A program made the translations under genes and the position numbers. The notes beneath the pieces were generated by a model that saw only the letters and a program-made list of their open reading frames with translations, was not told the DNA's origin and searched no databases. Shown in pieces: positions 7,746 through 14,937 of a DNA stretch of 19,581 nt. Positions within the stretch are counted from its first letter, which is position 1. Every line of letters starts with the position of its first letter. The stretch is from positions 1 to 19,581 of the forward strand of contig CALBUZ010000174.1 in NCBI GenBank assembly GCA_937969105.1. The letters are read 5' to 3'. Source of the DNA: an uncultured Collinsella sp. GTDB lineage: Bacteria > Actinomycetota > Coriobacteriia > Coriobacteriales > Coriobacteriaceae.

Positions 7746-7808
7746 TTGCGGTGGAATAGTTCCTGTCTGAAGCATCTAAAGCCGTATTTAGGAACTATTT
7801 CACCGCAA
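7746..7808. repeat. Long inverted repeat (18-bp arms, 27-base loop) after manO
   Basis: Arms TTGCGGTGGAATAGTTCC (7746-7763) and its complement at 7791-7808 match at 17 of 18 positions. It begins 12 bases beyond the manO stop on the minus strand and could serve as the end of the man transcript, although only a short T run (ATTTC) follows. The size and near-perfect arms also fit a small dispersed palindromic element. Confidence 0.75.
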
Positions 7809-7819
7809 CTGATGAGGAG

Positions 7820-8218
7820 CTAGTTACCTTTGTGGAAGAGGTTTTTGATAACGGAGGGGATGCTCTTGGCGCCCTTGGCCGTCACATCGATAAAGTCGGG
7901 CGAACGCACAAGCTTATCCTCGTCGACGTACTTGCGGACAGCACGAAGCGTCTCTTTGTCGTCGCGCGTCGAAAACGTAAAGTGACCGTTGTCCTTGGTG
8001 AAGATGGCAAAACGCGTGATCTTCTTGGTGCCGCGTAAAACCTCGGCGGCAATATAGTCGACCTCGTCCCACGGGATTTGAATATAATCCTCGGGATTGC
8101 GCTCGTTGTAATACTCGAACGCCTTATTGCCCACCATCACGTTACCGTGGCTGGTAAGCCCCATCAGGCAGGTTGCCGGCGTTGCCAGATCGACCGTGCT
8201 GTTCTGAGATTGCGCCAT
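7820..8218 (-). CDS. manO: DUF956 family protein ManO
   Basis: A 132-residue soluble protein that I recognise as the DUF956/ManO family, typically found at the end of mannose-family PTS operons of Firmicutes and some gut actinobacteria; its function is not established. Visible blocks include CLMGLTSHGNVMVGNKAFEY, IQIPWDEVDYIAAEV and a C-terminal basic IKNLFHKGN. The ATG at 8218 is chosen because GGAGG lies 11 bases upstream. An in-frame GTG at 8269 would fall in the loop of the hairpin at 8248-8281 and is unlikely. It is the last gene of the man cluster, 120 bases after manZ. The hairpin between them suggests it is expressed at a lower level than manXYZ, or by read-through. No membrane segment is seen. 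Confidence 0.85.
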   Translation of the reverse strand: MAQSQNSTVDLATPATCLMGLTSHGNVMVGNKAFEYYNERNPEDYIQIPWDEVDYIAAEVLRGTKKITRFAIFTKDNGHFTFSTRDDKETLRAVRKYVDEDKLVRSPDFIDVTAKGAKSIPSVIKNLFHKGN

Positions 8219-8235
8219 GCGCGCCTCGCCCTCCA

Positions 8236-8281
8236 AATAAAACAATCGGACCGCATCCAGTGTACCCACCGGGTGCGGTCC
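8236..8281 (-). terminator. Terminator or attenuator between manZ and manO
   Basis: On the minus strand, GGACCGCACCC (8281-8271) pairs with GGATGCGGTCC (8258-8248), 10 of 11 bases with a 12-base loop, followed by GATTGTTTTATTTGG. The stem plus T-rich tail lies about 57 bases after the manZ stop and just ahead of the manO ribosome binding site, so it should reduce manO transcription. Confidence 0.75.
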
Positions 8282-8338
8282 GTTTCAATGGCTCAAAAGC
8301 CCTTGCCTAGCAATTCTCGGTCTTAAGCCGAAACGTGC

Positions 8339-9259
8339 TTACATGAAGCCGCAGACGCGACCGATGATGCCGATGGCGAAGAGAGCCAGGATGATGACGA
8401 TCGGGCTGACCTTCTTCTTGAGGAGCTTGCAGACCAGCAGGGTCAGGCACACGGCGGCAAGGCCGGGGATGAGCTGATCGAGGTTGGCCTGAAGCGTGGT
8501 GACCTTCATCTGATCAAGGGCGGTAGCACCGACGGAGTTGTACATCGTCAGCGCTTCCTTGATACCCTCGGAACCGGAGGGCAGGCTAGCCCAGTCGATA
8601 AAGGCGCCAGCAGACTGCTTGACCGTGGAGACGATCGGGGTGAAGGAAATGGACACCCAGCGCTCGACCAGGGCGCCGATGATGAACATACCCAGGATGG
8701 AAGCGCCCTCGGTGACCTTGCCCATCAGACCACCGGAGAGGTCCTTGGCGATGGAGGAGCCGACCTTGTAGCCAAACTCCTGCGTGTACCACAGGAAAGC
8801 GTAACGGATGATGTTCCACGCGAAGAAGAACAGCAGCGGACCGACGATGCTGCCGGACATGGCCAGGGAAGCGCCCAGAGCGCCCAGAATCGGGCGAAGG
8901 GTGAACCAGAAGACGGGGTCGCCGACGCCGGCGAGCGGGCCCATCATACCGACCTTGACGCCCTGAATGGCGACGTCGTCAATCGGGGCACCGTTGGCGC
9001 GCTCCTCCTCGAGAGCGAGGGTAACGCCAATGACGGGGGCGGAAACATAGGGGTGGGTGTTATAGAACTCCAGATGGCGCTTAAGAGCGGCAATCTGGTC
9101 ATCCTTGCTGGTGTAGAGCTTCTTGATCGCAGGGATCATTGCGAAGCACCAGCCGCCGTTCTGCATACGCTCGTAGTTCCACGAGCCCTGAAGGAACTGA
9201 TGACGGAAGCAAACCTTCTTGCGGTCAGCCTTGGTGAGCTGAATCTTGTTCTCTGCCAT
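8339..9259 (-). CDS. manZ: PTS mannose/fructose/sorbose family transporter subunit IID
   Basis: A 306-residue EIID subunit. Family hallmarks include RHQFLQGSWNYERMQNGGW near the N-terminus, HPYVSAPVIGVTLALEEE, and GVKVGMMGPLAGVGDPVFW. Hydrophobic helices fill the C-terminal half, ending IGIIGRVCGFM. With EIIC it forms the membrane channel that moves the hexose while EIIB phosphorylates it. The ATG at 9259 is favoured because AGGAGGGGAG, which overlaps the manY stop codon, lies about 8 bases upstream; a GTG at 9268 would sit too close to it. The 16-base spacing to manY shows co-transcription. Sugar specificity (mannose, glucose, glucosamine or related) cannot be told from sequence alone. Confidence 0.96.
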   Translation of the reverse strand: MAENKIQLTKADRKKVCFRHQFLQGSWNYERMQNGGWCFAMIPAIKKLYTSKDDQIAALKRHLEFYNTHPYVSAPVIGVTLALEEERANGAPIDDVAIQGVKVGMMGPLAGVGDPVFWFTLRPILGALGASLAMSGSIVGPLLFFFAWNIIRYAFLWYTQEFGYKVGSSIAKDLSGGLMGKVTEGASILGMFIIGALVERWVSISFTPIVSTVKQSAGAFIDWASLPSGSEGIKEALTMYNSVGATALDQMKVTTLQANLDQLIPGLAAVCLTLLVCKLLKKKVSPIVIILALFAIGIIGRVCGFM

Positions 9260-9275
9260 ATGTATCACTCCCCTC

Positions 9276-10094
9276 CTACTCGTAATCGTTCAGAATGTCG
9301 CCGAGCGGGTCGCCGGAGCCACCGCCCATGCCGCCACCCTGCTTGGCCAGATCCTTAAGGCCAAGGTAGATGAGGGCAAGGGAGATGCCGATGAGACCAA
9401 GGGCGATCAGCGTGAGCTGAGGGATGGCAGCAAGGACAAAGCCGAGGACGAAGAACGGCCAGGTCTCCTTGGTGGCCATCATGTTGATGACCATGGCGTA
9501 ACCGACGGAAGCGACCATGCCGCCGCCGACAGCCATGCCGCCGGACAGCCAGTCGGGCATAGCGTTAAGCGCGTTGGTAACGGCCTCGGCCGGGATGACG
9601 CACAGAAGCACTGCCGGGATGGCGATACGAAGGCCCTGCATGAGGATGGCAGCATACTGCCAGCGCTCGATGCCGGAGAAGTCGCCCTTCTCGGCGCAAC
9701 CGTCCATGGCGTGAGCGATAGCGGTAGCAATGGTACGGCAGATCATGGTCAGGAACAGACCAGCGACCGACAGCGGGACGGCGACGGCGATAGCGGTGGT
9801 AACGGCCTTGGCCGAATCGGTGGCGCCACCGTTGAGGGCGAGCACCATGATGATCGAAGAAGCGACCGAGGCCAGAGCGGCGTCAGGCGCGACAGCGGCG
9901 CCGACGTTAGCCCAGCCAAGGGCCATCATCTGGAGCGAACCGCCCAGGAGGATACCCTCCTGAAGGTGACCGGTTACGAGACCGATAAGCGTGCATGCCA
10001 CGAGCGGCTGATGGAACTGGAACTCATCCAGAATGCCTTCCATACCGGCAAGCAACGCGACAATCGCAACAAGCAGAATAGTGATTGCAGACAT
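9276..10094 (-). CDS. manY: PTS mannose/fructose/sorbose family transporter subunit IIC
   Basis: A 272-residue polytopic protein. It begins MSAITILLVAIVALLAGMEG and contains HQPLVACTLIGLVTGHLQEG, GGSLQMMALGWANVGAAVAPD and further helices, matching mannose-family EIIC in length and motifs. It forms the sugar-binding membrane subunit with EIID. The last residues (GGGMGGGSGDPLGDILNDYE) form a short glycine-rich cytoplasmic tail. The ribosome binding site AAGGAGGG lies 8 bases before the ATG. It is the middle gene of manXYZ: manX stops 18 bases upstream and manZ begins 16 bases downstream. Confidence 0.96.
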   Translation of the reverse strand: MSAITILLVAIVALLAGMEGILDEFQFHQPLVACTLIGLVTGHLQEGILLGGSLQMMALGWANVGAAVAPDAALASVASSIIMVLALNGGATDSAKAVTTAIAVAVPLSVAGLFLTMICRTIATAIAHAMDGCAEKGDFSGIERWQYAAILMQGLRIAIPAVLLCVIPAEAVTNALNAMPDWLSGGMAVGGGMVASVGYAMVINMMATKETWPFFVLGFVLAAIPQLTLIALGLIGISLALIYLGLKDLAKQGGGMGGGSGDPLGDILNDYE

Positions 10095-10112
10095 GTATCG
10101 GACCCTCCTTTA

Positions 10113-11102
10113 CTATGCTTGAGCGGCCAGTTCGGCCTTAGCTTTCTTCAACATGGCGTCGAGATCCTCGGAGGAATCCGAAGGAACCTTGCGGACCTCG
10201 AACTTGACGCCCTTGGCCTTGAGGGCCTCGAGAGTCTTGACGTCGTCATCGCCCATAGCGACGGCGTTGGTGACGACGACCTTGCCCTTGGAGTGAGCCA
10301 TGGAACCGATGTTGACTTCCTTGATGTCGACGCCGGCCTCGATGGCCTTGAGCAGATCCTGCGGGTTCTCGAAGAGCAGCATGGCCTTGGTGTCACCAAA
10401 GCGCGTGTCCTTGACGACCTCGGCCATCTTCTTGATGGGAACGACGTTGGCATGGACTCCCGGAGGGGCAGCCTGCTCGATCATGGTCTTGCGGAGCTCG
10501 TCGTGAGCAACGCCGTCGGAAACCACGATGATGCGGTTGGGGTTGATCTGCTTGGTCCACGTGGTGGCCACCTGACCATGAAGCAGACGGGTGTCGATAC
10601 GGACGTGGGCGATTTTGATGTGCCCATCGCCGATGACCGTTCCCGGAGGGATGGCGCCTGCAGGAGCAGCGGCGGCTGCAGCCGGCTTCTTCTCCTCGGG
10701 CTCCAGAGACTCGGGCTTGACGCGCACGCCAGCCTTAGCCTCAGTCACGAGATGTTTTGCGATCGCATGTGCAGTGTTCTTTGCGTCAAAGCGCTGCGAA
10801 TATGCCTCGATGAGCATAGGCAGGTTGACACCGGTGACGATAGCCCAGGAATCGTGGCCCTCGATGAGCCCGCTGATCTGGTTGAACGGCGTGCCGCCCC
10901 ACAGATCAACGAGGAAGAGCACCTGCTCCTGGTCCTCGAAGGAAGCGACTGCTTCCTCGACCTTGGCACGGAAGTCGTCGGGGCCCATGCTCGGCTCGAG
11001 CGAGACCACGGCAACAGACGGCTGATCGCCAAAGACCATCGAGCCCGTCTGCTTGATTCCAGCTGCCAAGTCCCCGTGGCTAGCAAGAACAATACTTACC
11101 AT
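10113..11102 (-). CDS. manX: PTS mannose family fused subunits IIA and IIB (EIIAB)
   Basis: A 329-residue cytoplasmic phosphotransfer protein. The N-terminal EIIA domain (about 1-125) has the phospho-accepting His H9 in VLASHGDLA. An Ala/Pro/Lys-rich linker (about 126-158) joins it to the EIIB domain (about 162-329), which has H175 in RIDTRLLHGQV. HPr phosphorylates H9, the phosphate moves to H175 and then to the incoming sugar. The ATG at 11102 is chosen because AAAGGAGG ends 7 bases upstream; a GTG at 11105 gives poorer spacing. It is the first gene of the man operon and lies behind an AT-rich promoter region containing TATAAT. The fused AB layout matches E. coli ManX, while some Firmicutes split it. 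Confidence 0.96.
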   Translation of the reverse strand: MVSIVLASHGDLAAGIKQTGSMVFGDQPSVAVVSLEPSMGPDDFRAKVEEAVASFEDQEQVLFLVDLWGGTPFNQISGLIEGHDSWAIVTGVNLPMLIEAYSQRFDAKNTAHAIAKHLVTEAKAGVRVKPESLEPEEKKPAAAAAAPAGAIPPGTVIGDGHIKIAHVRIDTRLLHGQVATTWTKQINPNRIIVVSDGVAHDELRKTMIEQAAPPGVHANVVPIKKMAEVVKDTRFGDTKAMLLFENPQDLLKAIEAGVDIKEVNIGSMAHSKGKVVVTNAVAMGDDDVKTLEALKAKGVKFEVRKVPSDSSEDLDAMLKKAKAELAAQA

Positions 11103-11428
11103 CACATAACCTCCTTTTTGTCTACGTATTTCCTACACGACATGAAAGGAGTATAGCTGTTTGGTTTGTGGAATTATAGCTAAATCCGCAAAAGGTTGGA
11201 TTATTTGTTTAAACGTCTAGGTTTGTTACAAGTTGATTACGTTACTGCTTTTTGACTCATTACACGACAAGGCGTCGCTCATCAAGCCATGCATTTTACA
11301 GATACAAGCAGGCTGTTCATTAATATCGATTTTAAGCAAGTGCGAATGTACTTGCACTGCCGCCATTTTGTTTAAACAGACATAACTTGACTATTAGCGT
11401 GACTTATGCACTAGCGCAAGTAATCATT
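11103..11428 (-). promoter_or_regulatory. AT-rich control region of the man operon
   Basis: No gene is seen in about 325 bases, and the composition is far more AT-rich than the flanks. On the minus strand a perfect TATAAT lies at 11178-11173, predicting a leader of roughly 60 bases; no good -35 box sits 16-18 bases upstream, which hints at activator dependence. An 11-bp direct repeat TTTGTTTAAAC occurs at 11204-11214 and 11367-11377 (plus strand), each with the palindrome GTTTAAAC. An imperfect inverted repeat (GCAAGT, then ACTTGC) lies at 11336-11355. I find no sigma-54 type site with correct GG-GC spacing. Confidence 0.6.
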
Positions 11429-11498
11429 GGGGACGTTCTTAAACGACTAGTCGTTGGGGACGTTCTTGTTTGACTAGTCGTTTAAGAACGTCCCCAAC
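11429..11498. repeat. Nested palindromic repeat, likely terminator for the hypA transcript
   Basis: Two 25-bp units beginning GGGGACGTTCTT and ending GACTAGTCG lie in tandem (11429-11453 and 11456-11480). They are followed at 11481-11495 by the inverted copy TTTAAGAACGTCCCC. Removing the second unit and its TT would leave a perfect 40-bp palindrome. The element starts 8 bases past the hypA stop on the minus strand, where a large stem could end transcription. The second unit carries GTTTGA where the first has AAACGA. Confidence 0.85.
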
Positions 11499-11505
11499 AA
11501 CCAAG

Positions 11506-11934
11506 TTAGGCGATGTGGAGGGGGTTGGCGGCGTCGACGGCGTCGGGAGCGTCGGAAGGACCGTCGGGAGCAGCGTCTGCCGGGTCCTCGTCGGGGGTCT
11601 CGATCTGCTTGATCATGACCTCCTGGCCCTGTAGCAGATATGTTTCGCCGCTGCCGCAATGGGGGCAGGTCTTGCCGTGCTCGACCGTCGCATAGTCGCG
11701 GCCGCACGCCTCGCAATGTGTCACGGCCTCGACGGGCTCCACGATAAGCTCCGCACCCTCGGTGATGGGTTTTTTATCTGCCGCCCAGCGCCAAGCGTCG
11801 AGCAGCAAGTCGGGAACGACGCCCGAAACCTCGCCAAGCAGCAACGTCACGCTCGAGACGCGACGCACGCCATTGGCGCGCGCCACGTTCTCAACATCGC
11901 GAATGATGTGATAAACGATTCCCAATTCGTGCAC
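11506..11934 (-). CDS. hypA: HypA/HybF-like nickel metallochaperone
   Basis: A 142-residue protein of the hydrogenase maturation HypA family. His2 in the N-terminal MHE is the nickel ligand of the family, and C74, C77, C90 and C93 (two CxxC pairs) form the zinc site. The GTG at 11934 must be the start if His2 is to follow the initiator Met; GGCGGAAG lies a few bases upstream. The HypA core ends near residue 111, and an extra Asp/Ala/Pro-rich tail of about 30 residues follows. It is 36 bases downstream of the oxidoreductase gene and probably shares its transcript. HypA normally delivers nickel to [NiFe]-hydrogenase or urease; neither enzyme, nor HypB, is in this window. It may serve a hydrogenase encoded elsewhere or a nickel step linked to this operon. 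Confidence 0.88.
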   Translation of the reverse strand: MHELGIVYHIIRDVENVARANGVRRVSSVTLLLGEVSGVVPDLLLDAWRWAADKKPITEGAELIVEPVEAVTHCEACGRDYATVEHGKTCPHCGSGETYLLQGQEVMIKQIETPDEDPADAAPDGPSDAPDAVDAANPLHIA

Positions 11935-11970
11935 TTTTTCTTCCGCCGTTCGCTTTCTTGTTAGGTTCTT

Positions 11971-14748
11971 TTACTTCTTCCCGAATTTGATTTTGATTGC
12001 GCGTTTCAAAGCGTACTTGCCCAGGCTGGGGAGCTTTTGCTCGTATTTGACCATCGTGGAGCACTCGGGGCGGTCGCGATCCAGATGGATGGCGTCAAAC
12101 GCGCACTTGGTGGTGCACAGGCCGCAGCCGATGCACTTGTTGGGGTCGACGATCGAGGCACCGCAACCCAGGCAACGGGCGGTCTCGGCGCGCACTTGCT
12201 CTTCGGTAAAGGTCTCGACGTACTCGCTAAAGGGCGCAGCCTTCTCGCGCTCGCGGTCGACATGTGCCACCTCGCGGCTCGCGTTGTCGTAGCTCTCGAT
12301 CACGACATCGTCGCGGTCGAGCGCGGTGTAGTGGCGCTGGTTGCGGCCGATGGTGAGCGTGGAGCCCGGCTGCACAAAGCGATGGATGGACACGGCGGCC
12401 TCGTGACCGGCGGCGATGGCGTCGATGGTAAAGCTCGGACCGGTGTAGACGTCGCCGCCCACAAAGATGTCGGGCTCGGCGGTCTGATAGGTCTGGGGAT
12501 CGGCAAGGGCACCTTGGCCGCGGCCAAGCTCCACCTTGGAGCCAGCCAGCAGGTCGCCCCACACAATGGACTGGCCAATCGACATGACGACGCGGTCGGC
12601 ATCGACACGGCGCAGATCGTTCTCGTCGTACTCGGGCGCAAAACGGCCCTCGTCGTCAAAGACACGCGTGCAGCGCTTGAAGGTAATGCCACATACGCGA
12701 CCGGACTCGTCCAGGTGAACCTCCTTGGGACCCCAGCCGCAGCTGATGTGAGCGCCGTCCTCAACGGCCTCGCGACGCTCCTCCTCGCTGGCGGGCATCT
12801 GAGCCTCGCTCTCCAGGCAGAACATCTCGACGTGCTCGGAGCCCAGACGGCAGGCGTTGCGGGCCACGTCGATGGCCACGTTGCCGCCGCCCACCACGAT
12901 GGTGCGGCCGGGCAGCGCGTCGATCTTGCCGCTGTTGACCTCGCGCAAGAAGTCGACGGCCACGGTCACGTCCTCGGCATCCTCGCCCGGAATACTGGCA
13001 AGGCGGCCGCCCTGGCAGCCGATGGCAACATAAAAGGCCTTAAAGCCCTGCTCGCGCAGCTCATCGAGCGTCACATCGCGACCGACCTCCACGCCATAGC
13101 GGAACTCGGCACCCATCAGGCGAATAACCTCGACCTCGGCCTCGATAACGTCCTTCTCCAGCTTAAAGCTGGGAATACCGTAGGTGAGCATGCCGCCCGG
13201 GCGCTCGTTCTTCTCGAATACGACGGGCTTGTAGCCCTTCTCGGCCAGGTAGAAAGCGCAGGACAGACCGGCCGGGCCGGCACCGATGATGGCGATCTTC
13301 TGGTCGAAGCCGCCGGCACGCGTCGGGGTCACCACGGGCGGAACATAGCGGGTCGCGGCGTCCAGATCGCGCTGGGCGATAAACTTCTTGACCTCGTCGA
13401 TAGCCACGGCGGCGTCCACACGGCCGCGGGTGCAGGCATCCTCACAGCGGCGGTTGCACACGCGGCCGCAGATAGCGGGCAGCGGGTTCTCGCGCTTGAT
13501 GAGCGCCAGCGCCTCGTCATAGCGACCCTGCGCCGCGAGCTTCAAATAGCCCTGAACGGCGACATGCGCGGGGCAGGCCGTCTTGCAGGGCGCGGTGCCG
13601 GACTCGTGCGTCTCGATGCGGTTGTCGTTACGGTAGTTGGGCGACCACTTGGTGTGATCCCACTTGGTGGCGTCGGGCAGCTCCTGGCGCGGATACTCGG
13701 GCACCTGTCCGCCCGCCTTTTTGCTGCAGAGCTTTTGGCCCAGCTTAGCGGCACCGGCCGGGCACACCTCAACGCAGCGACCGCAGGCCACGCACTTGTC
13801 CTTCTCGACCTTGGCGACATAGGCCGAGCGCGACAGGTTGGGCGTGTTGAACAGCTGCGAGGTGCGCAGGGCGTAGCACACGTTGACGTTGCAGTTGCAG
13901 ATGGCGAAGATCTTGTTCTCGCCGTCAATGTTGGTGATCTGGTGCACAAAGCCGTTGTCCTCGGCCTGGCGCAGAATGTCGTAGACCTCGTCGCGCGTCA
14001 CGTAATGGCCACGATCGGTCTCGACCACGTAGTCGGCCATATCGCCCACGGCGATGCACCAATCGGCCGGATCGTCGGCGCAGCCCTCACCCATCACGCG
14101 ACGGCTCGCGCGGCAACTGCAGGTGCTGGCGGCATACTTACCCTCGTATTTGTCGAGCCAGTGCTCGATATGCTCAATAGGCACCGAGGTGCTCGCGGCA
14201 TCGATGGCCTTCTCGACCGGAATGACATGCATGCCGATGCCGGCACCACCGGGCGGCACCATCGGCGTGGCCTTGGACAGCGGTCCCTTGGACGCCTGCT
14301 CAAAGAACTTGGCGTAGACCGGGTGCTCCTCGAGCTGGCTCACGCGCATGTTGAGGAACTCGGCGGAACCCGGTACCAGCATGGGCAGGACCCACTGCTT
14401 GGCGCGCTCGGGATTTTCCCAGTTGTACTCGAGCAGACCCGTGTAGCTCATGTCGTCGAGCATCTTCTCGATATCGGCCTCGGGCATGGCGGTGAGCTTG
14501 ACCATCTCGGGCAGCGTATAGGGGCGGCGCATCTTCATCTTGCAGAGCACTTCGGCCTGCTCGTCGGTTGCGGCCTCGGCAAACGACCAGTACTCGTAGC
14601 CCAGCAGCTCGTCGCGATGCAGCAGGCGGTTGGTGCAATGCTCGCACAGCTTGACAATGGCCTCGCGCGGATGCTCCGGCAGCGGCGGCACGAACTCCGA
14701 ACCGATATCGGGCTCGGTGTAGCTAATTCCCGGTCCGTTGAGAATCAT
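11971..14748 (-). CDS. FAD-dependent oxidoreductase with multiple [4Fe-4S] domains (GltD/NfnB-like core)
   Basis: A 925-residue soluble flavoprotein. Residues 1-205 contain a CEHC pair (35, 38) and a winged-helix-like stretch (75-110). A Cys-rich block follows: C210-x-C212, C223, C231, C284, C286 and C291. A [4Fe-4S] motif sits at C319/C322/C325/C329. The glutamate-synthase small-subunit-like module then begins with its Fe-S helical domain (C388, C392, C427, C431, C435, C439). It continues with the FAD motif GAGPAG at 489-494, the NAD(P)H motif GGGNVA at 620-625 and the second FAD contact GGD near 764. A C-terminal ferredoxin domain follows (C859, C862, C872, C875, C878, C882). The architecture suggests electron transfer between NAD(P)H, FAD and ferredoxin-like partners; no substrate can be named. 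The ATG at 14748 is chosen because AAGGGA lies 6 bases upstream. It is divergent from a TetR gene. Confidence 0.9.
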   Translation of the reverse strand: MILNGPGISYTEPDIGSEFVPPLPEHPREAIVKLCEHCTNRLLHRDELLGYEYWSFAEAATDEQAEVLCKMKMRRPYTLPEMVKLTAMPEADIEKMLDDMSYTGLLEYNWENPERAKQWVLPMLVPGSAEFLNMRVSQLEEHPVYAKFFEQASKGPLSKATPMVPPGGAGIGMHVIPVEKAIDAASTSVPIEHIEHWLDKYEGKYAASTCSCRASRRVMGEGCADDPADWCIAVGDMADYVVETDRGHYVTRDEVYDILRQAEDNGFVHQITNIDGENKIFAICNCNVNVCYALRTSQLFNTPNLSRSAYVAKVEKDKCVACGRCVEVCPAGAAKLGQKLCSKKAGGQVPEYPRQELPDATKWDHTKWSPNYRNDNRIETHESGTAPCKTACPAHVAVQGYLKLAAQGRYDEALALIKRENPLPAICGRVCNRRCEDACTRGRVDAAVAIDEVKKFIAQRDLDAATRYVPPVVTPTRAGGFDQKIAIIGAGPAGLSCAFYLAEKGYKPVVFEKNERPGGMLTYGIPSFKLEKDVIEAEVEVIRLMGAEFRYGVEVGRDVTLDELREQGFKAFYVAIGCQGGRLASIPGEDAEDVTVAVDFLREVNSGKIDALPGRTIVVGGGNVAIDVARNACRLGSEHVEMFCLESEAQMPASEEERREAVEDGAHISCGWGPKEVHLDESGRVCGITFKRCTRVFDDEGRFAPEYDENDLRRVDADRVVMSIGQSIVWGDLLAGSKVELGRGQGALADPQTYQTAEPDIFVGGDVYTGPSFTIDAIAAGHEAAVSIHRFVQPGSTLTIGRNQRHYTALDRDDVVIESYDNASREVAHVDREREKAAPFSEYVETFTEEQVRAETARCLGCGASIVDPNKCIGCGLCTTKCAFDAIHLDRDRPECSTMVKYEQKLPSLGKYALKRAIKIKFGKK

Positions 14749-14840
14749 GGTTGTCCCTTCTCTTGCCACAGCCCGGCAAGACCGCGGCGCCCCTCTTTTT
14801 TGCAGGCCGGGCATGCCCCCATGCCGTTCACCCGCCATTG
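14749..14840 (-). promoter_or_regulatory. Leader of the oxidoreductase mRNA with two competing stems
   Basis: On the minus strand GCCCGGC (14812-14806) can pair with GCCGGGC (14777-14771). CTTGCC (14780-14775) can instead pair with GGCAAG (14767-14762), just ahead of the ribosome binding site. The two stems share bases at 14775-14777 and so exclude each other. This could be a leader switch or just GC-rich chance pairing; no known riboswitch class is recognised. Confidence 0.3.
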
Positions 14841-14909
14841 TTGACATTGTGTCAAAAATAGTATTGACGAACCGTCAACAATATTCAAGACTGTTAGGCG
14901 AACGGTCAG
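14841..14909. promoter_or_regulatory. Three related 15-bp operator-like sites in the divergent intergenic region
   Basis: TTGACATTGTGTCAA (14841-14855) and TTGACGAACCGTCAA (14864-14878) are palindromes with the pattern TTGAC-N5-GTCAA. TAGGCGAACGGTCAG (14895-14909) matches the second at 11 of 15 positions. They lie between the divergent oxidoreductase and TetR genes, where an autoregulatory TetR protein would bind. The TTGACA and TTGACG halves also look like -35 hexamers, so bound repressor would block polymerase. Confidence 0.75.
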
Positions 14910-14937
14910 GCAAAAGAGGATGAAAGGCGGCAAACGC

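Noticed and set aside
9246..11156. 636-residue plus-strand open frame across the man PTS genes
   Set aside because: It runs opposite three clear PTS genes with strong ribosome binding sites and is rich in His/Asp/Gly without any domain; it is an antisense artefact of codon bias.
11336..11355. Small RNA or riboswitch in the man upstream region based on GCAAGT/ACTTGC pairing
   Set aside because: The arms are only six bases and I recognise no conserved riboswitch core; kept only as a minor note in the control region.
11103..11428. Sigma-54 promoter for the mannose PTS operon, as in some Firmicutes
   Set aside because: No TGGCAC-N5-TTGC site with correct GG-GC spacing was found; the nearest sequence, TGGCGGCAGTGC, has the wrong spacing.
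12037..14844. 935-residue plus-strand open frame across the oxidoreductase gene
   Set aside because: The real gene on the minus strand has all FAD, NAD(P)H and Fe-S motifs. The antisense frame has none and is dominated by Ala/Gly/His/Val.
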